Origin: JAHRVQ01 sp963976815
Lineage (GTDB): Bacteria > Pseudomonadota > Gammaproteobacteria > Pseudomonadales > Azotimanducaceae
DNA: 64,000 bases
Assembly (NCBI GenBank): GCA_963976815.1
Contig: CAXBLU010000004.1
Span: forward strand, 62,001-126,000
Direction: 5' to 3'
Shown: positions 17,781-27,500 of the stretch, in pieces
Numbering within the stretch: the stretch's first letter is position 1
How the letters are laid out: every line of letters begins with the position of its first letter
The notes under the pieces: generated by a model
Seen by the model: the letters and a program-made list of their open reading frames with translations, nothing else
What the model was told of the DNA's origin: nothing
Database searches by the model: none
Position numbers and translations under genes: made by a program

Positions 17781-18878
17781 ATGGCAAAGACACTTATCGA
17801 CGAATACAGCCATACTTTCCCCGCTGCGCGAGGGGTCCAAGCCGGTAGACCATGCTATATAGCCATGTGTCCTATGCGCCTCGTGCCCAAAATATTTGTC
17901 TTCGATGAAGACGAGGTACCGCCCGAGCTAAGAGCGCAACGCACACTAAATAAGGGCCGAATCCCCGAAATAGCAGAGTACTTAATCGCCAATCCGCATA
18001 ACTACACGCTCTCTGCAATCACGGCCTCAGTTAGTGAACAAGTTCACTTTGAACCCATGGCGGATACTGGACCAGGCGTCAACTTGGGTATGCTCACCTT
18101 GTCCATGAGCGCACAAATATTAATCAATGACGGCCAACATCGTCGTGCAGCGATAGAAGAAGCGATAAAAGAGGCTCACGAGCTCGGTCACGACCACATT
18201 CCCGTGTTGTTTTTTATCGACGAAGACCTCAAACGCAGCCAGCAAATGTTCGCAGACTTAAACAAGCATGCAGTAAGGCCAAATGATTCGTTAAGTACAC
18301 TTTATGATCATAGAGACCCTAGTTCTGAACTGGCGCGTTATTTAGTCGCAAATGTAGACTGCTTCAAACGCTTAACCGAACTAGACAAGTCCAGCCTCTC
18401 GAACCGGAGTACCAAACTGTTTACCCTAAGTAGTATAAAACTCGCCAGTCGAGCTCTACTCAGAAAATCTGCAAGAGACGATATCACCGAAGAAGAAAGA
18501 GAGTTAGCCGCTGAATTTTGGTCTGCGGTTTGCAGCAACATTCCAGATTGGCAAGCAGCACAGCGTAAAGAAGTAAGCACTGCAGACTTAAGGCAAAATT
18601 ATGTGCATGCACACGGCGTAACGCTACAAGCACTCGGTAGTGCAGGTGCAGATCTAATTAGTGAACAGCCTGATACCTGGAAAGCACAGCTGGATAACTT
18701 ACGTGAGATCGATTGGTCTCGTTCCAACACTAAACTTTGGGAAGGCAGGGCTTTGATGTACGGAAGGCTTAGTAAAGCCAGGGCGAATGTCGCACTCACT
18801 GCCAATCTAATTCGGGCACACTTGAATGTGTCTTTAACCGCGGACAACAAGAACCTCGAAGAGCAGTTTAACAAATGA
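17781..18878 (+). CDS. dndB: DndB, DGQHR-domain phosphorothioation protein
   Basis: A 365-residue protein with the family-defining DGQHR motif at about residues 116-120 (ILINDGQHRRAAIEEAI), followed by LFFIDEDLKRSQQMFADLNKHA. DndB is not required for sulfur insertion; it tunes modification and has been linked to negative regulation. The ATG at 17781 gives an N-terminus MAKTLIDEYSHTFPAARGVQAGR typical of the family. Its stop overlaps the dndC start by 4 bases (18875-18878), showing one transcription unit. A competing frame ending at 17848 has no family features. Confidence 0.9.
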   Translation: MAKTLIDEYSHTFPAARGVQAGRPCYIAMCPMRLVPKIFVFDEDEVPPELRAQRTLNKGRIPEIAEYLIANPHNYTLSAITASVSEQVHFEPMADTGPGVNLGMLTLSMSAQILINDGQHRRAAIEEAIKEAHELGHDHIPVLFFIDEDLKRSQQMFADLNKHAVRPNDSLSTLYDHRDPSSELARYLVANVDCFKRLTELDKSSLSNRSTKLFTLSSIKLASRALLRKSARDDITEEERELAAEFWSAVCSNIPDWQAAQRKEVSTADLRQNYVHAHGVTLQALGSAGADLISEQPDTWKAQLDNLREIDWSRSNTKLWEGRALMYGRLSKARANVALTANLIRAHLNVSLTADNKNLEEQFNK

Positions 18879-20443
18879 GTAATCAGCAACCACTTCATGA
18901 AACTATGGACGCAATGCTGGCGGATGAGCCTAAATTGCCCGCCATGATCGAGGAAATACAAACACTCTACTTAGGAGATGACAAACCCTGGGTTGTCGGA
19001 TTTAGCGGGGGAAAAGACAGCACCACGATCCTATCTCTGGTCTATGTTGCGCTCACTAAACTGAAGCCAGCCCAACGTCACAAACATATTTATGTGGTTT
19101 CTTCAGACACCCTAGTCGAAACACCTATGGTCGTAGATATGGTGACCAAGGTCATTGAACAAATTAACGTAAAGGCTAACAAACAAGGCCTACCCATGTC
19201 GGCCCATATTGTACTACCAAAAATGGACCAGACGTTCTGGGCAAATCTATTGGGCCGAGGGTATCCAGCACCCACTCAGAACTTTCGGTGGTGCACCGAA
19301 CGAATGAAAATTGACCCAGTCAGCGAGTTCATCCTGGATAAGGTCGCACGTTTTGGGGAAGTCGTCGTGGTTTTAGGAGCACGGAAACAGGAAGGTAGCT
19401 CCAGGAAGAGCAACATTGAAGGCAAAGAAGTTCGGAAGGAAGACGGTACTCTTAAGAAAGCCGCACGCCTGATTCAAGGCTCTAGATTCAATAGACATGC
19501 AACACTTACTGGTGCTTTAACTTATACGCCAATCGAAGATTGGACTCACGATGACGTATGGATGTACCTCCTTGGTGCCCCCGCACCATGGGGCGGTGAC
19601 CACTTTGAACTCTTTGACCTTTATAAAGATTCAACCACTGACGGCGAATGCCCACTTGTCGTTGACACCACCACACCCTCTTGTGGGAATTCACGGTTTG
19701 GTTGCTGGACATGCACCGTTGTCACTAAAGACAGAGCGATAGAAGGCTTGATTGCTTCTGGCAACGGGAATGAATGGTTAAAAGAACTGAAGAAGTTTCG
19801 CAACAAGCTATACAAAAGCACACTTCCTGAAAACAAAGAACATTATAGAAACTTCAAGCGACGCACCGGGAAAGTTCAATATGCGCGTAAAGCAGTCAAT
19901 GATGATTCAAACACAATTATAAAAACGATACCTGGCCCCTACTGGTTGAAACAGCGCCAAGAGTGGCTAAAACAACTGTTAACCATAGAAAAGAAGATAA
20001 ATGACGGCGGCATTAAAATCACGCTCATCCAGCCGGAAGAGCTCTATGCCATACGTCGTGAATGGATGTTCGACCCTAATGAGCCAGATTGGGCAGATTC
20101 ACTCCCAAAAATTTACAGGGAGGTTTACGGTACTGATCTCGATTGGGCTGATCAAGATGCCGGCACGTTTACGCAAGCAGATGCTGATCTACTCAAAGCG
20201 TTAGAAGAGAAACATGAAGTACCGTTCGAGCTAGCTATGAAACTCATCGAGTTAGAGCATTCGATGGACGGTTTGAGCAGAAGAAAAGGCCTATACAAAG
20301 CAATGGGCGCATTACTAAACCGTGACTGGGGCTCATTGGAAGACATCAAAAAGAAGATGGCGACGAACAAACACCAACCCTCGCTAGATGTCGGCTATGA
20401 CGAGAAATTGAAAGAACTCGCAGCTGAATACGAGAAGTTATAA
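18875..20443 (+). CDS. dndC: DndC, PAPS reductase-like ATP pyrophosphatase of DNA phosphorothioation
   Basis: Activates the DNA backbone for sulfur replacement using ATP and an Fe-S cluster. It is 522 residues. The PP-loop is visible as GFSGGKDSTT (about 42-51). Cysteines that can hold a [4Fe-4S] cluster occur in FRWCTERMK (about 140) and PSCGNSRFGCWTC (about 269, 276 and 279). It overlaps dndB by 4 bases and ends 2 bases before dndD. Together with dndD and dndE it forms the modification machinery. No DndA is present; IscS (828-2042) or another desulfurase could supply sulfur. Confidence 0.95.
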   Translation: MSNQQPLHETMDAMLADEPKLPAMIEEIQTLYLGDDKPWVVGFSGGKDSTTILSLVYVALTKLKPAQRHKHIYVVSSDTLVETPMVVDMVTKVIEQINVKANKQGLPMSAHIVLPKMDQTFWANLLGRGYPAPTQNFRWCTERMKIDPVSEFILDKVARFGEVVVVLGARKQEGSSRKSNIEGKEVRKEDGTLKKAARLIQGSRFNRHATLTGALTYTPIEDWTHDDVWMYLLGAPAPWGGDHFELFDLYKDSTTDGECPLVVDTTTPSCGNSRFGCWTCTVVTKDRAIEGLIASGNGNEWLKELKKFRNKLYKSTLPENKEHYRNFKRRTGKVQYARKAVNDDSNTIIKTIPGPYWLKQRQEWLKQLLTIEKKINDGGIKITLIQPEELYAIRREWMFDPNEPDWADSLPKIYREVYGTDLDWADQDAGTFTQADADLLKALEEKHEVPFELAMKLIELEHSMDGLSRRKGLYKAMGALLNRDWGSLEDIKKKMATNKHQPSLDVGYDEKLKELAAEYEKL

Positions 20444-20445
20444 AG

Positions 20446-22461
20446 GTGCTCATCAAATCTTTAAGCATCACCAATTTTGGCGTGTTTAGCGGTCACCATG
20501 TTATCGACCTTGCACCACGAGAGAAGTACGGCAGTAGACGATCAATCGTGCTTTTTGGTGGGCTAAACGGTGCGGGGAAAACAACAACCCTGACTGCAGT
20601 AAGACTTGCACTCTATGGCAGACAGAGTGTTGGCAGAAATACCACTATCAGCGAATATCACCAACAGCTCACCGACTACATCCACAAACCGCGCAATAGC
20701 ATCATTGCACCGAATGCAGCAACCGTTGAACTAAACTTTACCTATGGTAAGCACGGGGTTGTAAACGAACTTAAGGTTGTTCGCAGCTGGATGAACCAAG
20801 GAAGCAAAACTGTAGAAGACCTTGAAGTGTTTCGAGACAAGCAATTACTTGAGGGATTGAGCAAAGACCAACTTCAGAGTTTTCTGAACGAATTAATACC
20901 CCTTGGTGTAGCAGATCTCTTCTTCTTCGACGGGGAGAAAATAGCTGATCTAGCAGAGGATGAGGCCAACGAAGCACTAGCAGACGCCATCAAACGATTA
21001 CTCGGCCTAGATATCATCGACCGACTACGAGCGGATCTCGGCATCTACTTACGCGAAAACACACAAACCAAACTACCAACAGACATATCGAAAGAATTGA
21101 AACAGCTTGAAGAACTCTATCTATCGAGTTACGCAGAGTACGAATCTTTCATCAGCCAAAATGGCGATTTGAATACCGAGCTTGTGAGCATTGCCGCCGA
21201 AATCGCTAGAACTCAACAACGTGTTAACGACCTAGGCGGCGCCTGGGCAAAATCACGCGAAGCAGAAGAAATTCGAGCGGAACAAATCATTAAGGAAAAG
21301 GACAGTGCGAACAACGAAATAAGGACCTTGTTCGCTGATGCAATACCGCTTGCATTGGCAAAGAATTCCATCTCTAAACTCTTAGAACAACTCGGAGAAG
21401 AGAAGGCTACTAAGAATAAAATTGCTGCGAGTAAAGAACTCGACAAACACATATCCAAATTGCGTGCTGAACTTGCTAACTCACTAGGAACGGCTAACGG
21501 AAAGACAATCAATACTGCTATCGACACCGCCTTCAAACCATTGCTAGCGGAAGGTAACGCCAGCGCGCTTATACACGACATATCGGATAGCGAGTTCAAT
21601 AACATTCAGACGTTGATGACCTCCTATCTGCCACAACAAGTCAAACAACTAGAAGACTTGAGCAGCAAAGTAGAAGCCTTAGAAGAAGAACTTGAAAAGG
21701 CTGCAGCAAACATTGCGCGGGCACCAGAACAAGCACGCTTGAACGACATATTGGCTGAACTAGGCGAACTACAAAGTCAGAAAGGCGGCCTGACTAAACA
21801 AATAGATGTAAACAAAGAGGCAGCAAAGCGAGCTCTGCGCAACGCCATGGACAATCTACGCCGCCTAAGGGATCTTGACGAAAAGTACGGTAAGGCGATG
21901 AGCCATGATCAAGGCATTCATTTAGCTGCCAACTCACGCACGATGTTGAGTGATTTCGCTGAAGAAACTAAAACACGTAAACTCGGTGTGCTCGAACAAG
22001 AGTTCATCAAATCGTTTAGCAAGCTCGCGCGAAAAGATGATATGGATGTTGTGGCAAAAATAGACCCGACAACCTTCGATGTACATCTTATTGATAGCTA
22101 TGGCAAAACGATAAACAAGAAAAAGCTTTCTGCCGGCGAGAAACAAATTTACGCAATCGCAATGCTTGAGGCGCTAGGACGCACTTCTGGAAGAAATCTA
22201 CCAATTATTATCGACACACCACTCGGTAGACTAGATTCAAGACATCGTCAAAACCTTGTAAAAAACTATTTCCCAACAGCAAGCCACCAAGTTGTAGTTC
22301 TCTCGACGGATACAGAGATTGATGAAGGTTTTTATAGTGAACTTTCACCAGAAATTTCGCATGCATTCTCTGTTGACTACGACTCAAAAAAAGGTAGCTC
22401 AAAATTCAACGAAGGCTATTTTTGGCGTAGAAAAACGGAGAGAAATAGTGTTACCAAATAA
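20446..22461 (+). CDS. dndD: DndD, SMC-like ATPase of DNA phosphorothioation
   Basis: A 671-residue ABC/SMC-type ATPase, thought to open or nick DNA for sulfur insertion. Walker A is FGGLNGAGKTTT (about 37-48), the ABC signature is KLSAGEKQIYAIAMLEALG (about 560), and Walker B is LPIIIDTPLGRLD. Between them lie long coiled-coil-prone stretches (about 200-290 and 390-480). The start is a GTG 2 bases after dndC ends, the only start that keeps the N-terminal MLIKSLSITNFGVFSG. Confidence 0.95.
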   Translation: MLIKSLSITNFGVFSGHHVIDLAPREKYGSRRSIVLFGGLNGAGKTTTLTAVRLALYGRQSVGRNTTISEYHQQLTDYIHKPRNSIIAPNAATVELNFTYGKHGVVNELKVVRSWMNQGSKTVEDLEVFRDKQLLEGLSKDQLQSFLNELIPLGVADLFFFDGEKIADLAEDEANEALADAIKRLLGLDIIDRLRADLGIYLRENTQTKLPTDISKELKQLEELYLSSYAEYESFISQNGDLNTELVSIAAEIARTQQRVNDLGGAWAKSREAEEIRAEQIIKEKDSANNEIRTLFADAIPLALAKNSISKLLEQLGEEKATKNKIAASKELDKHISKLRAELANSLGTANGKTINTAIDTAFKPLLAEGNASALIHDISDSEFNNIQTLMTSYLPQQVKQLEDLSSKVEALEEELEKAAANIARAPEQARLNDILAELGELQSQKGGLTKQIDVNKEAAKRALRNAMDNLRRLRDLDEKYGKAMSHDQGIHLAANSRTMLSDFAEETKTRKLGVLEQEFIKSFSKLARKDDMDVVAKIDPTTFDVHLIDSYGKTINKKKLSAGEKQIYAIAMLEALGRTSGRNLPIIIDTPLGRLDSRHRQNLVKNYFPTASHQVVVLSTDTEIDEGFYSELSPEISHAFSVDYDSKKGSSKFNEGYFWRRKTERNSVTK

Positions 22462-22825
22462 GATGAGAATATCGGAAAATGCTACTAACTCGCTACGCCG
22501 GTTACAGAATAGCACTGGGCTCACGGTCAACATTGGCGCAAGACTCGCTTTTTTTACTTCACTTGAACGGGGCTATCGCGCGGACCTGAGTGCCGAGATC
22601 GAACACACTGGCAGAGAGCTCGACAAACACACTTGGCTTGGTACACAGAGCCGTATAACTGAGCTGCTGCTAGTCGAGACATACCCAAGCTTTACCAAAG
22701 CACAACTTCATGATGCTTGGGCATCGCATGTCGACGACGGTCTTTCTATGATAAGCAGAACCACTAATCTGGCCGCGTTACTCGACGCCAAAAATATATT
22801 GCCTACGAAAAACCTTTCCATCTAA
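22448..22825 (+). CDS. dndE: DndE, DNA phosphorothioation protein
   Basis: A small DNA-binding protein of the Dnd complex; structures show a tetramer with affinity for nicked DNA. The open frame is longer upstream, but family proteins start with an MLPNKI-like sequence, which here is given by a GTG at 22448, overlapping dndD by 14 bases and yielding 125 residues. An ATG at 22463 is an alternative. Visible segments are RISENATNSLRRLQNSTGLTVNIGARLAFFTSLERG and, near the end, LAALLDAKN. It ends 10 bases before the convergent DGQHR gene. Confidence 0.9.
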   Translation: MLPNKMRISENATNSLRRLQNSTGLTVNIGARLAFFTSLERGYRADLSAEIEHTGRELDKHTWLGTQSRITELLLVETYPSFTKAQLHDAWASHVDDGLSMISRTTNLAALLDAKNILPTKNLSI

Positions 22826-22835
22826 GCCTCATCTT

Positions 22836-23993
22836 TTAGCTCAAGCGAATCAATTTCCCATTCAAAAAGTCATCTTCAAATCCTTCAGGAACAAATATCT
22901 GCTTCTTGTTGATTACACCAAGCGCATAAAGGAGCAAGTCTCTACTAAGCTTTGAGTTTTTCGAAACCAAACGCTTACGTGTGTAGATCACATTGAGAAA
23001 ATAACGTGAACTCAGTGCTAAATCAATTTTGGGAAACTTCTCCTTGAAGTGACCTAAGCTTCTAGACTCAATGCACGCAACATAAACCTGTGCCATAATT
23101 TCTTGACCGATAGGTCTAAATAGAACGTTAAGTTTTTCTTCGCGTTCTTCTACGACCGTTTTAGAAGCTAAAGCCTCTCGAACTTCAGCTGAAATGATGA
23201 AATCAAAATACCTTTTTGTTAACTCCAAGACTTCCAAGACCTGATGCTCACTAGGGTCACATTTTTTCTTAAGAGATAAATGTTTGGAAAATACAGCTGT
23301 CACTTTCGCTATGGTGATCAAATTCACAAAATACTCGTCACTCTTATTTACTGCGGCTGTTTTAGTTACAGCAACACAGCCCTCGTACCTCTTTTCAAGA
23401 TCTGCGTAAACTCTCCTTGCTACTATATTCTCGATCTCTTCCTCGTCAATAATAACTAACTCACCCTGACTTACATTCTGCGCTTTCTTATTTATGTCAG
23501 AAAACAACCGTCTCGTTCTTTTCTTTCCCTTTACATTGTCGACATGTGCCACTAGGGTCACAGAGATCTGATCATCATAGGATGTGTCGTGAAGATACAT
23601 GCTCTTTACCGCCTCAACCCGATGCTGACCATCAATTGCAAAGAGTTTTTCGCCTCCACTCAATGAAAGTAATCCCATAGAGTCTTCAATCGCTTCTAAC
23701 TCGCTCTCCAAGAAGTCTACTTTACTTAGGTCTAAAGAACTCCAGCTGGGCACATCGTTGAAAACTCCCACTATGATCGAGTTAAAGAAGCGGTCTTCTC
23801 GATTAACAATATATGACCGAATCTTGGACAAATTTGATGTCAAAGATCTCTGAAGATAGTCATCAAGAGTTGGTGATTCTCGTATTTCATTACTTTGCAG
23901 TATTAGCCTATTTACCTGCTCTGGCTTCATGAGAATTGGGTAAAAAATCCAGCTCCCAAAAACTCCTCTTAAGGACGGAAAGACATCTCTCAT
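22836..23993 (-). CDS. Second DGQHR-domain protein (DndB-like) in the dpt operon
   Basis: A 385-residue protein with the motif LFAIDGQHRVEAVKSMYL at about residues 115-132, followed by RRLFSDINKKAQNVS, the same layout as DndB but otherwise very different from the dndB at 17781. The C-terminal half (KVTAVFSKHLSLKK and beyond) is helical and charged. It overlaps the upstream GIY-YIG gene by one base and is the last gene of the dptF-dptG-dptH-GIY-YIG-DGQHR run. Its role is unknown. By analogy it may sense or regulate phosphorothioate restriction. It is not part of the standard dptFGH set. Confidence 0.75.
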   Translation of the reverse strand: MRDVFPSLRGVFGSWIFYPILMKPEQVNRLILQSNEIRESPTLDDYLQRSLTSNLSKIRSYIVNREDRFFNSIIVGVFNDVPSWSSLDLSKVDFLESELEAIEDSMGLLSLSGGEKLFAIDGQHRVEAVKSMYLHDTSYDDQISVTLVAHVDNVKGKKRTRRLFSDINKKAQNVSQGELVIIDEEEIENIVARRVYADLEKRYEGCVAVTKTAAVNKSDEYFVNLITIAKVTAVFSKHLSLKKKCDPSEHQVLEVLELTKRYFDFIISAEVREALASKTVVEEREEKLNVLFRPIGQEIMAQVYVACIESRSLGHFKEKFPKIDLALSSRYFLNVIYTRKRLVSKNSKLSRDLLLYALGVINKKQIFVPEGFEDDFLNGKLIRLS

Positions 23994-24562
23994 TAGTTGT
24001 TACCCCATGCAGCTTGGGCCTTCTTGATCTCGACTGGAAAATCCCTAATTGAAGCCCATGGGTAGAAAAATCCGTGGAGGTTATTTTCAAGTCCATCTAA
24101 ATCGACCTTCGTAGCATCTACCTCTGCGTACTGTATGTAAGTACTCTTGTAATAATAACGTAACACCTGATGCACTCGATCTCGCTTTTTGATCTTCGAC
24201 ACATGGGTATACTCGCGAAGCCTTTCTCTCAGCGGCCGGTCTGAACCTCGCTCGCCTGATATCCCAACATAAAAAACAAACTTTGGCGTCGAGAAGAATT
24301 GCTCTTCGGGTCGAATCAAGAAAACATAAACTCCCGTTTTCTTTGCGCGATTTTTGTCAGCTTTAAGGTAAGCTTGCAATTCAGAATATTTGACCTCGTT
24401 CCACTTCAGAGGAATTCTAGATATCCTGGGCCCATACTTACTCCAATATCTGGGGCTGATTGTAACTGTTCGTTCAGCAATCTTTTTGTGCTCGACATCG
24501 CCAAGGCTCATAAATGTCTGATACCCCGGCTTGAGAAAATCTAAAATGTCCATTGTAGACAT
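23993..24562 (-). CDS. GIY-YIG-like putative nuclease in the dpt operon
   Basis: A 189-residue protein with a plausible GIY-YIG core: GVY at 77-79, YVG at 98-100 (FVFYVGISGERG), arginines in PLRERLREYTH (112 and 116) and a glutamate in DGLENNLHGFF (159). These are the positions that carry catalysis in GIY-YIG nucleases. The first 70 residues lie outside that core and may bind DNA or a partner. It lies 7 bases after dptH on the same strand and overlaps the DGQHR gene by one base, so all are translated together. I infer a role as an additional restriction nuclease; this is not established. Confidence 0.7.
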   Translation of the reverse strand: MSTMDILDFLKPGYQTFMSLGDVEHKKIAERTVTISPRYWSKYGPRISRIPLKWNEVKYSELQAYLKADKNRAKKTGVYVFLIRPEEQFFSTPKFVFYVGISGERGSDRPLRERLREYTHVSKIKKRDRVHQVLRYYYKSTYIQYAEVDATKVDLDGLENNLHGFFYPWASIRDFPVEIKKAQAAWGNN

Positions 24563-24569
24563 ATATCTA

Positions 24570-27500
24570 TCATAGCTCCCAAAATGCTTTATCTTTTATC
24601 TTACTAATTTTCTTATCGCCATCCACATACAAACTATAATGTTTATCTAGCTCACGAATAGACTTCATCAAATATTCCTGTTCACTTCTATCATCCTTGT
24701 TAAAAAGTGATTTGATGTCCTGGTTCTTGATCTGTGAAACACGATGAACAACCCAACTTAGTATGTAGGCTGAATAATCGTTCTCTTTGGTCTTGAAATG
24801 AGTGATATCTTGAGTCGAAAGTATAACGCCCACCCCGTACTCACGACCTTCTTTAAGAACCTTACGCAGACTTGGGAAATCTTGAGACATAAAGTTATCG
24901 GCTTCGTCGACCAATATAAGTTTAGTCACTTGTCGAAAATCACCTCGCACATGAGGCTTACCTTGCTTCTGCATTTGTGAATAGAAAAGGTCCAGCGTTA
25001 ACGCGACGACCAGGTTTTGAATTTGAGGTGGATAGCCTGCTAATTCCACCACGGTTATGCCATCAATCAGCTCATATAGGCTTGTGCATTTAGAAACATC
25101 ATCCTCAAATATTTCTAACTCATGAAGGCTTTCTAATGCAGCATAAAGAGAGTCTTCTTCCACCTTCTCTTGATCCATAAAAAGCGCCCATACATCTGCG
25201 ATCGTCGGTGCCGCTCGAGTCCAAGTCATCGGATCAGACTTGCTGATACCAGCTAACTCATAGGCATCCGAGATCAGCTTTCTCAAACGCAACAACTGTT
25301 TTTGTCCGAGACCAAATGCCTTGCCCATCGTTTCGGAAAAACCACGACCGGTATGAACTGGCAGCATCGGGGTATCACCAAACAAACTAAGAGGGTTATA
25401 CGGCAACTTATGCAGCTTAAACTTTCGCGCTGATGTCGCCGCTAAAAACTTATCGTCGACGTAGTCGGACTTGTAATCAAAAATCAACATCCCAATCGGC
25501 TTACTGTCAACATTACGGTGTTGATTACGATGGAGCTGCGTCACAATTGACTTCGTGCACTGAGTTTTACCCGTACCCATCGTGCCAATAATGCCAGAGT
25601 TGGTATTCATGAACTTAGCCGTATTGGTTGGCTCCCAATAAACGGCTGCACCATGATTAACTTCATGTCCAATGAGTATCTTTAACGCTTCACCATATAA
25701 TTCCTTGCTATCCTCCGCTACGGCTTGATTCTGCTCTGAGGCGGTTATTTCTATCTGTGGTGACTGAATAATAGGCTTGAATGGATATACGGACGCGATC
25801 TGCTGTTCCGGTTCATCACTCTCGACTTCTTGAGGGTTTTCGTCCTCATCATCGAAGACAAATCTCTCCGCTAGGACCTCCTTCAACCAAAATTTCTCAG
25901 CTAGCGATGCTATCGCAGTCTCATCTGAATTGAGCATTAGGCCCTGCAAATTTTTCGATATAGTCATAGCAATAAAGCTTGCTGGGACTTCTATTTTTAG
26001 TATTCCATCGACCTCGATGGCGCTTGTCTCAAGACAGTTGTCCCCTTCCAAATTTGCAACCACGAAACCCCTAGGATAGTTTGCAATGGCAACGACTGCA
26101 TAATCGCCCTTCAGCCACCACTCTTTCGTGGTTATCAAAGGCGCGAAATAGCCTTCGGGGTATACGGAATAAAGCAGATATTTATCGACCTGCATCAGCA
26201 TTTGACGAACAAATAGGCTACGGTAAATTTTGCGCTCTAAGGTGTCGCCACTCAGCAGATCTTTGACCAGGTATCGGACGAGCTCTTTAGCTTGGTTCAC
26301 AGCCTTCTGCGAGTTATAGCTAGCGCCGGTTTTAACTTCTAGAGGCAACAGAAAGAGATTGTCATCCTTGATGCCAACAAACAGCACATCGTCCGAAATT
26401 GCTCCAGAAGAGTAGCCCTGAACATGGCGGGCTAGCTCTGTCTCAGACATATTTAGACCGATATTGCCTGATACTCGAATCATCTCTGCAGCCGACATGG
26501 GGATCCAAGTTATATCTGAATCAGCCAAAAGACAGCTTACGAGCTTGTAAGCTGCCAAGATGCCAGTACGTTCTTTTCGGATATTGGTAGATGCCGTCAC
26601 CATCTGCAACAACCACTCACCGTTAAAGGCGTTGAACTCACCAATAAGTCCACCATCTTCCTTAGCCAGTATACGATCATAAAGATCTGTTTGGCGGGTG
26701 ACAGTAATCGCATCGTAACTTGCAGAGCTGGTGTACTGGTCCGAATAATGGATCAACAGCATGTTTTCAGAATTATCAAAGAAATCGAGCGTCACTTTTG
26801 GATCAATAACTGTCGTCCATATAGAACTCGTATATGAGCGTTCTAATAGCATTCTAAATTGATCATCAACAGCCAGGGCAATCGCACTATTGTCCCGATA
26901 CTCTACGGTTGATTCCCTAGCTGGGCGTATTAGTCTGCCCACTAGCTTTGCGATCTCAACATGAGCAAGGCCGCTATATTCAACAGCGGCTAAACCGAAG
27001 CCAGTTATATAGTTACCCTGCTCATTGGCAGATGCCTCACCATTGATTAGACCATCGCAGCTAATGCCTGATAGTTTTTCTTCTGGGTTAACATCTATAA
27101 CCTTTAGTTTTTGATTATTTCTAAAAAAGGTTAAGTGAGCATAAGCTTGATCGCTGACATCTTTATGAATGAATTTACTGTAAGTGACTCGCGTGCGGAG
27201 CATGTCGACAATTGTGTCCGCATGGTCTTTCGCTGCGCCCTTGTTCAGACCATAGCGTTCCTTAATTCGATCATAGCTGGCGCAATCAGAAAACCGATCA
27301 AACTCGCTTTCCATAAACGCATCGTCATATAGATTTACATGGATATTCAAAGCGTTAGTTTTATGCTTGACAACATAGGCTAGTACACCCATAAAAACTT
27401 CATAATTTTCGAAATTATTCACTGAATTAACGATAAGCGTCGGTCTGGCGGTGCCACTACTTTCTTTCTCAAATAAAACACCAAAGGCTATTGTGAACTC

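Noticed and set aside
17585..17848. An 87-codon frame overlapping the dndB start
   Set aside because: It spans the palindrome and overlaps the well-supported dndB start in another frame.
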